DNA of 64,000 nt from Daedaleopsis sinensis (taxonomy: Eukaryota > Basidiomycota > Agaricomycetes > Polyporales > Polyporaceae): positions 1,240,001 to 1,304,000 of the forward strand of contig CM066300.1 in assembly GCA_033807695.1 (NCBI GenBank), given 5' to 3'. Under the pieces are notes generated by a model. It was not told where the DNA came from and ran no database searches. It saw nothing but the letters and a program-made list of their open reading frames with translations. The translations under genes were made by a program, and so were the position numbers. Shown here in pieces: positions 55,173 to 64,000 of the stretch. The stretch's first letter is position 1; the number at the start of each line of letters is the position of its first letter.

Positions 55173-57837
55173 CTAAATGTTTGACAACCGCCGACGTTTC
55201 TCTTCTCGAAGTCCCTCGTCATGCTTCCTCACATCTGTAGCTGCCCATTCCAGCAAGCATGTCATGGTACCATATGACATCTCTGGAATGAGATTCTGCA
55301 GAATAGAAGGAGACATGTTTGACCCGACGAGGTCATTAAGCCGGAGAAGTCCGTGACGCTGGAAATGAGGGGTCCATTGAGCGTAGTTCTGATCATCAAA
55401 GCCCCGATGCGGATGGATATCAAGGTAGTAGAGCCAGTCTCCAATATCTTGATATTCTAGAAACGGCTCCTCTTCAGCTGGTGGAGGCGGCGGTGGAAGC
55501 TGAGGACTGGGAGAGCGTGGACGGCGGTGTGGTACACGGGATGGAGAGAGCTTTAATTTACGATAGTCACGGTCACGGTATCGCGAGGTTGCGGGAGAGA
55601 AGTCATCATAGTAACGGACTCGAGAAGTGGGGGAACCAGAATTCTGGCGGGAATGATAGTACTCGGAGTGTCGACGACATTGCGGGGTGCGTGGAAAACT
55701 TGATGCCGAGGTGGCAGGGTATGGTCCATAGGAATGAGGCGATACCGGACTCGGAGAAGGGTAGTGACTTGGAGTCCCATAGGGCCCCTGCGGCGGTGGG
55801 AATGGCATGGCAGATGCCAGTGGGGGTAGAAAAGAAGCATACGGTGTTGCAGAATATGGGTGGAATGTCGGTGATGGGTGGAAGGGATATGCCGTAAGTG
55901 GTGCTGGTATCGACAGTGCTATGTTGGGCAGAAGACCGGCGAACAGTCCACCTGGTAGCATTGTCATGGCGGTAGGGGGCAAACCGGGAGGGTTCGCAGA
56001 CAGGTATGGGGCGGCAGGGGATGTCGATGTCAATGGCAAGTATGGAACTCCATTAACATGTGTTACACCGCCCACAGAGGCAGTACCATTCAGTGTGTGA
56101 GGAGGCATTTGCGTCGCATGTGCACCGGGTGGTGGGTTTGGAATGTTTGAAGCCTCCTGCGGCATTGCAGTAGGCTGACTAACGACCGTAGCAGGTGCTG
56201 GCGGTGCCGCTGGGGAACTGTGAGCAACCGCCGTCACGGTGACACCAGTCGCCCCTTCGGGAGCAGTAGTTTCCTTATCAGATGGTGGCAGCTCTTTGAT
56301 GAGAACCTCGGGGATTTTGTCGAGCGTGGCAAGGCCAATGTTCTATAGATGTACGCCATCAGTGTCATACGATTGAGGTAAGATACACGATATGTGTAGA
56401 CCTACAATCATTGTCACCCACTTTGACATAATCTTCAAAGTGAGTCGGCGGTGATCGCGAGGAGGCAAGATGACACATGGATGCTTGCAAGCGACGCACT
56501 CCTGCTTGGTCTGAAGAAGCTTCATTAATGTGCCAAAATTATCTTCGTTCGATGCTACGTTGGACGGCGAGGCAGAAGTAGTACTTGATTTGTTTAAAGC
56601 CTTAACGGTGACCGTTAGCATGCCGTATACATTTACAAAATTACAGCATACCTGGACGTTCGAAGCTCGGGCAGTGCCGACGTCATCATGCATCACGGAC
56701 AGCGTCACCGCAAACGGTCGCACACTGCCATGTCCACGGTTTTTCCCTCGCTCATTCTTGATGTACGCACGGATATGCTTCTTCATGCTGTCCCACTCAT
56801 CCTCGTCCTGGAGTGATGTCGGTGTTGGCTTTCGGCCACCCTTCTGCTCAAACGAGAGCTCATAGGCAAGGCGGAGCATAGAGGGATCGCGGACCATCTT
56901 CTCTGCAATCTTGATACGTGCAGTCGGCCACGGCGTAGATGCCAGAAGGGTCAAGTCCCGCATAGCTGGCCCGTATGGTACTTTGAACGGTATGTCGAAG
57001 TCTGAGAACTCGTCATCTGCTGGTGCGTGGTTAAGTGCATTACTTCGGAAGTACTGGAAACCAAACACCAAACTCACCATCGGGTTCAGGTGCAGCACTG
57101 TTGGCGACAGGCTGGCTTGAAAACCGGGACACATGTGTTTGTGAACTTATGGTCATGCCAGTGTCCATAGGAGTACGGCCCTGTGTTGCTGCCGCCGTGG
57201 TGCGAGTTGAAGATGTGGCAGCCCTAGTAATCCGGTCCCACTCACGGTCCACATAGGAATCCATGTAGGACCGACCCTCAGGACGTACATCGCGGCCAGT
57301 CCCCACTCAAGAGTTTTGCTGCCGCCCATTCTCCTCATCTCCCCACTCTAAGATCTCCTCGCCGTCTTCCTCTTCCTCTCCCTCCTCCTCTCCCTCCTCC
57401 TCCTCAGGCTCCTCCTCCTCCTCAGGCTCCTCCTCCTCCTCCTCCTCCTCCTCCTCTCCGCCCACCCCTCCGATCTCCTGAGCAGCAGTGATTAGATTGT
57501 GGCGGCCTAACCCGTGCCCAGTGTGGGTCAAGCTAGGCATTCCGGATCCTTGACGGTTCAGATTCAACTCGGCAGCATGTTGCCAGGAGGTAAGGAGCTC
57601 CACTACCTCCTGCTCCTTCTGCTGGGTAGCATCCGCAGTTTGCTGGCTTTTGCCCTTGTTCACAGGACGAGGCAAGGGTTGACCCTGTTTACGCGGCTTC
57701 GCCGGAGGACGAGTGGCTTTTTTGGTAGCTTGTGCCGCCGTCACCGTAGCAATGGGCTTCGACTGTCCTCGAGGCGGCTGCGAACGTGCTGGTGGTTTGC
57801 TTCCTTGACCCTGAGAAGCCTTGCTTTTTTTCGCCAT
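55173..57837 (-). CDS. Passenger gene of the Tc1/mariner element, one in-frame TGA
   Basis: Four exons (57837-57078, 57019-56652, 56600-56406, 56342-55173) join in phase; 831 codons counting an internal TGA at 57309-57307. Function not recognised. The first part is Lys/Pro-rich, then a poly-Glu tract of about 40 residues. After the TGA come DREWDRITRAATSS and a well-formed globular region, FDIPFKVPYGPAMRDLTLLA with PSMLRLAYELSFEQ and DEDEWDSMKKHIRAYI, whose spacing suggests a ubiquitin-like or PB1-like fold. A Cys/His cluster (CVACKHPC) and a long Pro/Tyr-rich linker follow. The C-terminus IGDWLYYLDIHPHRG to MTCLLEWAATDV resembles a SAM domain. All lie between the transposon's repeats and opposite the transposase. 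Confidence 0.7.
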
Positions 57838-58207
57838 AGTAAAAGGAGTGTGTAGATAGTATTGGAAGAGTGAGAATGAGAATAGTCACAGCAGGATATG
57901 ATATGGTGGTAGAAACGAGGGTATCTGGGTCCGAGTCAAGCGCGCACCCGCAACTTGAGGAGGCTTGAAGCTTGAAGCCGCACTCAGCAACGTAGTCTAC
58001 CCATCGACATCCACTTGGACTCGCACTTCATCGAATTCAAATGGGAATATGATATTTGTGACGGGAGATACAGCGTACTACACTTGAAATATAGTTGTAC
58101 TATGACTGTCCTCACGGCATTCTGCCACCTCCAATCTCCTAGTCCCATACAAACAACAGTACTCACCATGAGCTCAGACCTATCTGCAATCAACCATCAC
58201 AATTGCA

Positions 58208-58347
58208 AGGAAAGTCGTGGAGACGGGCGAGATACAACGGTCGCGAGTTGGGAGCCTGACGGACACTGAGCGTCTGATCAGTGGGAGCATGGCGGGGAAA
58301 AAAAACGGTGCGGTAGACGCCCGCGACATCTCCATTGCAATCGGCAA
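58208..58347 (-). repeat. Right terminal inverted repeat of the Tc1/mariner-type element
   Basis: Inverse partner of 42501-42636. It carries a 4-bp insertion near 58255 relative to the left copy. Confidence 0.85.
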
Positions 58348-58515
58348 TAGTAGCTCGCACCCCCGATTTCAAATTTGTCATGGTCACAGAGCTCGGCTCG
58401 CCTGTCCCGCCGTGCACGCTGAGATTCGATGGTGTGATAGGGTGAACAGATAAGTATATCAGGGAAGACTACCCTACGACAATAGCTCAGGTATTCCTGG
58501 ACTACGAAGTAGGTA

Positions 58516-59170
58516 CAGTGGCGCACAGCCAAAGTCGACAGGTTGGCTAGCGCTTGATCCAGATTTTTGGGAGACAAACTGATCTCGGAATCATGTTCAG
58601 CATGGCTGAAAGAGTCCAAAAACACACCTCCGAAGTTTTTCCCGTGAAAAATGGGGGTTGGCCAAACTTTTGACCCCTCTGAACACCTTAGCACCCGCTC
58701 TAAACAATTACTGCGGCTTGGGTCACCTAATTTGGGGTGAGTTTGGGGCTCTATAAGATGATTTCTTTATGATTTCTGGCGGCGCACCTGGTACAGTTGA
58801 GCCAATAACTCGGGCTTAGCTCGGTTACTGTAACTGGTAGCGCCTAGTGAGCGCTACCAATTTTGCCCAGTGTGTAGTGCCTGAACGGGAATTTTCTGAG
58901 TAAATCTGACTACAGAATTATGATCAGAATGACGAAAAGAACTCAAAAACACACATCTGAGTTTTTCCCCTGGAAAATGGGGGTTGGCCAAACTTTTGGC
59001 AGTAAAAGTTTAAAACACCCATATTTAGGCTTTTCTGAAAGATCTGCTCAATGAATTTCCCTCAGAGTGGGCTCAAAATGTTGCTCTACTCAATACATAT
59101 CTATTCCAATGGTTCCAGAGGCTGGCAAAAATGGTCGGCCAAAGTTGTCGACTTTGGCTGTCTGCCACTG
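58516..59170. mobile_element. TA-flanked MITE
   Basis: A 655-bp non-coding element with terminal inverted repeats of about 25 bp, CAGTGGCGCACAGCCAAAGT on the left and its inverse with two mismatches on the right. TA flanks both sides (58514-58515, 59171-59172). Two direct copies of a block of about 50 bp (around 58620-58672 and 58948-58999), with core ATGGGGGTTGGCCAAACTTT, lie inside. The CAGT start and TA target suit a Tc1/mariner-mobilised MITE. It differs from the repeats of the large element next to it. Confidence 0.8.
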
Positions 59171-59431
59171 TAAGGTCTTAGGGGCAAAATCACGCACAAA
59201 GTGACCGTAACATCATGCAATAGCTGAAGTGGATGTTACAGTGATGTGACTGCACAGGTTTTGGCACCGCTGCGTTCTTTGACTCATGCTCTGGTAGTAT
59301 AAGTACCCGTGCATCACTTCCAACTGCGGTTTAAACTTCTTGCTCCCAATTGCCTCCATTCAATTGTGCTATACCGAGCCATCGTCCGCTCATAGTAATG
59401 GAAATATCCCCTTGTCTGGCCGAGGTTGGTA

Positions 59432-61092
59432 GCATGAATGTGCATACTGCTATGTGGCTCTAGTAGCTACATCTGCTGCTTAATAACCTATGATCATAAC
59501 TCGTGCATAGACTGTGTATATGTACGGTTAGATGGTGGTGATACTGGATGATTCTGTGGATCAATTGCCATGATATCAATACCGTTAGGAAGGTACATGC
59601 TGTGGCCTTCCAGTAGTGTATTCACTATCAGTGTGCATCAATAATTGCACATTCTATTCAGGATGGAACACCTCTGTGGCTGAAGTATTAGTTACCTCCT
59701 ATATATAGCTTTTGATATTTTATGGCCAGGAACCATAAGCACCCTACATCGAGTACATATGTAGAGTATACTCAAAGATACTTGAAAGAATTCTGACCAT
59801 ATTTGATGGAGATACACTGACCCCTCCTCCTCATGGGGCAGGGAAAGTATATCTCCCCAACTACTGGATGAAATACCATGATCATGGGCTTGTTGGAGAG
59901 TGCTCCTGTGCTGTATTCTAGAAAAATAGAACACCCATATGTCCACCTAGAACCAAGTAAGCCATACCCTATTGAAGACCTGCATTTATTGATGAAGTCT
60001 GAACCTGTGAAGGCAAAGAGACACAACAACTAGAGACACACGGAAGGGCGTCCTCAGTCAGTGAGCAAAAGACTATAGCATAGATGAGCAAGTACCTAGA
60101 GACACACGGAAGGGCGCTGTAGATACTTGTAAGTAAAGCATAAGAAAACATATGTAGGTGAGTGTACTTACTCCTCAGTCAGTGAGCAAAAGACTGAGGA
60201 GTCCGAGCCAAAGTGTCCCTCCTTATATACGGTAAAGGAGCAGCATAAGTAAGTGACTAGAGGAGAGACATGTGACAATATGAGTCAGGCAGTACAGGGC
60301 TGACTCATGAGAAATAAAGGGATATCTAAAGAGAGAACAAAGAAACAGTCATCTGACATGTAGAAAGTATCTGGAGTGTTGTAGAATGACAAAGAAAGTG
60401 ATGAAAATACAATAGTTGCTATGTACAGCACAAAGAATAAGAAAGAAATGGTAACTGAAGTAACCGAGAGAAGTATCATATGTGGCTATGTACACAGCGT
60501 CTGATATCAGCCAATAGGAATGCTCATTTACTTGGTAATGCCATGTAGCATCTAAATTATGATGTCATAGCAGGGTGTGAGAGCAATCCTGCGATCTGAT
60601 TGGCTGGTTGAATATACCGAAGTTCAACATTTATGCCTATCAGGTCCCCATTTATAGCATGTATGTAGCTATAGTATTCTCCCTCTATGGTGTGCTTGAA
60701 TGGCCCTTGTAATACCTCTCTAATGCACCTACAACCATCCAAATCCATTCAGAATTGAGGGAGCAATAGTAGAACCAATCCCCCATCTATAGTAGCCCCC
60801 AGCAAATTACCTAATCAGGTGTGCAGGAGGTGTGGGAATGCTGGAACAAAAATACACGCCCAAAAGTGCGCCCAGGACAGGCCTAATAGTGCTATTATCT
60901 ATAGAGATAAGCCTTTGATCTGCTTGATTTGCCAGATATCAAGCCTTTTGCACCTTTTTGCCTAATTGGGTTTGCCAAGCTGATGGTGCCCAGGACCTCC
61001 CCAGAGCTTCGTAATACATCATATGCCCTGCCTGTTCCTATTGCAATAAGGCTTAGACAAAGTACCTGTTCGTAATACATCAGAACTACAAC
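59432..61092 (-). mobile_element. Second, one-armed copy of the fold-back element
   Basis: Diverged copy of one arm (matching 52250-53173) together with about 100 bp of the loop (matching 51577-51680). The other arm is missing. It ends at CATCAGAACTACAAC (61092), followed by AGCTGCTG, the same eight bases that follow one end of the first copy. A solo LTR interrupts it at 59990-60629. Confidence 0.82.
59990..60629 (-). mobile_element. Solo LTR with 5-bp target duplication
   Basis: 640 bp, TG...CA ends when read on the minus strand (TGTTGAACTTCGG ... GACTTCATCA). TTTAT flanks both sides (59985-59989, 60630-60634). The uninterrupted arms of the first fold-back copy read straight across this point (GCATTTATGCCTATC), which proves the insertion. 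A TATATAAGG box near 60217-60226 on the minus strand is a plausible LTR promoter. Two direct repeat pairs (GAGACACACGGAAGGGCG; CCTCAGTCAGTGAGCAAAAG) lie inside. The superfamily cannot be told without internal genes. Confidence 0.85.
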
Positions 61093-61096
61093 AGCT

Positions 61097-61543
61097 GCTG
61101 CATTCCAAGAGATGTCGCACTTGGGACAAGTCCCGTTCTTGCAGCAGGTGACTAGGAGCTGCTTGGGGTAGTCACCGATGTACATTGCGAAGATCAGATG
61201 ACTGCACCGAGTGACACCATCACCACTAGTAATAGAAATCCCCTGGACTCCTGTGTCAACAAAGGGTTGCAAAATAGTCTTCATGCACCAGTGAAAAAGA
61301 TTTGCGGTGACATGGCGACACACAGGCTTGCTGGTGATACGATCGAGGACAGGAGGAAGGTAGATAGGCCAGCAGAATCTGACGGATATCCTTTGGCAGG
61401 CTTCCGATAGTCATGTATACCAGGTAGATGGTGAGCTGAGTTTTGTTGGACGATATGATGATAGGAATAATAGTAGCTGCTGGTGTCTTTTCGACCGCTT
61501 TCTGGAATAAGGGAGTCGTCAGTATGGAGCCATACATTATCAT
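61097..61543 (-). pseudogene. Plavaka-like (CACTA-related) transposase relic
   Basis: Pieces in different frames match the order known for basidiomycete Plavaka transposases: ATIIPIIISSNKTQLT, VYMTIGSLPKDIRQ, LLAYLPS, then ANLFHWCMKTILQPFVDTG, SGDGVTRCSHLIFAMYIGDY and LLVTCCKNGTCPKCDIS. Frame changes between pieces show decay. It is cut at 61093 by the fold-back copy; I could not find its continuation beyond 59432. Family identity rests on remembered motifs. Confidence 0.75.
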
Positions 61544-64000
61544 CGACCATCAACGCACTTGGGTGTCCCACTGCCACCGACCCAAGTGCATGTCGAATTA
61601 CACAAGAACTGTCCGGTCTTTGTTGGCATAATGGCATTCCAGAGCAAAGACGAGCAGTCCGGTATACTCCAGATGCTTGTTCTCTTCTGGTCGCCTGCTT
61701 GCTGCTGCTCTATCCCCTCTCTCTGTATTGCCTGCACCGCTCTCCTGCATGGACTGACACGTACAACTGTGCCCAATAGATGTCCTATTAGATTATAGTC
61801 AATACATCATTGACACCACCTTCCGGTGCTATGGGGGAGTTTAAAAGCAGCTGGATTCTAGCAATGCTCCATCAAAAATGGCATTGCATTGTAGTGTATT
61901 CTAAGTATATAGCGACACATCACAGTGAATTGACAAGACATGATGATGCATCATGGGCAGTGACAACACATCTACATGAAGTGCGAGGTTCTTCCGTGCA
62001 TCGTCGTCTTCCACGGTGCACCCCCTGCATTTGCAAGGGGGGTCTAAGTAATGTAAGGGCTATGCAATACTACCAAGTCTTCATGAGTATTCCAACACAC
62101 TGTGTGTGTTGCATACATATGCAAAAGTACACAATGGTTGTGCAGTTTCACTGATGTCCCTGCAGCACAATTAAGCAACCACAAAGATCACAATGGGCCT
62201 CGGCCGCCTTTGCTCAACCGGTCTTCATAGTCAGTGTGGTGTCGTCACGGTGGGTATGCTGACAAAAGTGTCTCACTGGTCCTGGTGACATCTAACATGT
62301 GCAATAGTAGTGAGTGGATAAGACATGTGAGTAAAGAGCATACTCACCTTTGATACCAAGGCAGAGGGACAGTCTATTTACACTCAGAGTCCACCACTGA
62401 TTGAACGCGGCAAGGTGTACTAATATTGATATAGCGAATCTGAGTCAGTGCTGAGATTGTCGGAAAATCAGTGTAGGACTGTGAAGAAACTGCACAGCAC
62501 ATACAGTGGTAAAAGCAGTCTAACAAGAAGTTATGTACAACATCAGTCGTGGTCATTGCAAGGAGTCAGGATAGTGGGCGGAGAAGGCAGACATGTGTCC
62601 ACCCATCCGAATACCTCTGCGCTTATGAGACCCTTGTAATGCTCATTGATATCTTATCAGGGAGGGAGGATACTTATCAGGATCTTATCAGAGTGATGAG
62701 TGCCATTATGAGTGCCTCCATAAGGTATGTTCACATGTTATAAAAGGTGATAAGGTGATGCTTGTCACTCATAGCGGACTAATAAGACCCCCGGCAGACT
62801 CATAAGCAACCTGCTAGAGTGATGATAAGCTAGTTATAAGCTACTTGTAAGGTGTGGGATCTTATGAGCTGCCGAAATTGTTTGCGACATCCGCCATCAG
62901 ATATATTTGTCAGCTGGGTTTACTGACATATGGGGTGAAGGAGGTGGCATTGTACACACGAGGTGGAGGAAGAACAAGTACCATAGGGCATCTACATAAC
63001 AAGCAAGCGATCTCACAAGCTCAGCCGCCTTGAACGTGACCTCCCTTGATGCTCCCTGGTTCACTGTTACACCTATTATAGACTAGTGACTTATTTTACA
63101 TGGGTTCACGAGGTACTTATAATAGCAAGGTCCTCCGGGCACACCTCGACTACAACCACAATCAAACAGCTTGACAACTTCATGCACGCCGCACGCAACA
63201 ATGTTCTTCATCACCAGATAAGTACAGATCTAAAGGGCGCATCAGTTGGACTGCGGTCCTCCTTCATATGCATAGGGCAATGTGCAGCATTGCAACATTG
63301 GTAGCACTAAACATCTCCATTCTGAGTATAAAAGGACTAAGGCATGAGCAGTGGTCAACCAGATGTATATGGATCTAGATGGGCGTGCACTGCTGTCCTC
63401 CTTAATACACGCAAGGCAATGTGCAGTGCCACCAGATGCTGGCAGAATGATGTATCACAGTCTCTTACTAGAACTAAACCGTAATCCATGTATGACTCTA
63501 ACTAGAGTACTATGTGATGTATCACTGTACTGTACTTAGAGCACCTAGCGCCACTAGCTACATCCACCTATAATATTGTTTATGGCAGGTTGCGTGCTGC
63601 TTGATTTGGCACATTAATAATGACATCACGCTTGAACTGATATTTATTCAGACTCCGCCCGTTGAGATTTCCACAGTGCGCGCAGGAATCAGCACATATG
63701 CCCGCACGTGAGACTATGCATAAGTATACGATGCGCGCGCTGCGTGCACGCCATGCGCATCCGGTGCGCGCGCCACGCTCTTGCAGAGATCTGGCTTTTG
63801 GAGGTCCTACACAAGCCTCTTACTACTGCTGCAGCCTATAGCTGGTGCATGGCAGATGCCGCCGGCAGGCCTGGTACCCAGCCTTAGTCAATGTTTGATG
63901 TGCTGTGCTTGAAGGATAGCTTCTCTGTTAGCACATTGAGTAATAGAAGTGGTAGGGTGATCGGCTCTAGTCCCTAGATAGTCGTGTGATGGTCGCGCGG
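61544..64000. other. Repeat-derived DNA without a recognisable gene
   Basis: About 2.5 kb. The first 250 bp may extend the transposase relic (ALMVDDNVWLHTDDSL). Between 62640 and 62870 the words TGATAAG/CTTATCA recur many times. Imperfect copies of a block lie at about 63236-63300 and 63389-63450 (GGCAATGTGCAG). The end (63715-63780) is a GCGC/TGCGCGCG-rich tract. No intact frame is supported. Confidence 0.45.

Larger units (their letters stand above)
42501..58347. mobile_element. Outer Tc1/mariner-type transposon, carrying a nested KDZ element
   Basis: The ends begin TTGCCGATTGCAATGGAGAT at 42501 and, inverted, at 58347. The dinucleotide TA lies directly outside each end (42499-42500 and 58348-58349), the Tc1/mariner target duplication. 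Without the KDZ insertion and its 8-bp duplication the element is 5245 bp: large for the group, because it contains a transposase (53723-54968, plus) and a second gene (55173-57837, minus). The pieces 42637-43036, 54969-55172 and 57838-58207 hold no further gene. A single element spanning both ends is inferred from inverted repeats, the TA pair and the transposase inside. Confidence 0.8.

Overview
The window is fungal nuclear DNA, most likely from an agaricomycete basidiomycete. Genes carry many short GT-AG introns of about 50-65 bases, spacing between genes is small where they cluster, and the transposons are types that are abundant in mushroom-forming fungi (KDZ, Plavaka-type, fungal Tc1/mariner). 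I assigned exons by hand from splice signals, reading-frame phase and family motifs. No tRNA or rRNA gene was seen.

Layout. 1-8.2 kb: N-terminal part of a cullin-4 gene cut by the window edge, a full SPO22/ZIP4 meiosis gene, and a small membrane-protein gene. 8.4-8.8 kb: a MITE with a perfect 8-bp target-site duplication. 8.8-24.5 kb: two GC-rich gene-poor stretches (4.4 kb and 9.1 kb) either side of one cyclin gene. 24.5-42.3 kb: a compact host block of chs7, a membrane-anchored histidine phosphatase, mitochondrial glutamyl-tRNA synthetase, UBR1, TRS33, UTP18 and a family-25 glycosyltransferase. Neighbours alternate between divergent pairs (starts 140-205 bp apart) and convergent pairs (stops 46-118 bp apart).

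42.5-58.35 kb is one nested transposon stack, and it is the main result. The outermost layer (42501-58347) is a Tc1/mariner-type element with about 136-140-bp inverted repeats and TA on both flanks. It holds an intact, intron-containing DD34E transposase and a second, unrelated passenger gene that has one in-frame TGA. A 10.6-kb KDZ element (43045-53638) sits 75 bp upstream of that transposase start. Its ends are proven by 110-bp inverted repeats and a perfect 8-bp target duplication, CAAAAGCT. The KDZ element carries its transposase and two further genes in the same direction. Its 5' end is in turn split by a 2.56-kb fold-back element (50619-53173) with arms of about 0.92 kb. The order of insertion is therefore Tc1/mariner, then KDZ, then fold-back.

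58.5-64 kb is a graveyard of repeats: a TA-flanked MITE, a second fold-back copy lying against a Plavaka-like transposase relic, and a solo LTR (5-bp duplication TTTAT) inside that copy. The last 2.5 kb has no recognisable gene.

How the genes work together: the host genes are mostly housekeeping (ubiquitin ligase components, ER and Golgi trafficking, ribosome biogenesis, mitochondrial translation, chitin synthase export, meiosis) with no shared pathway. The transposon genes form units: the KDZ transposase with its two companions, and the Tc1/mariner transposase with its passenger.
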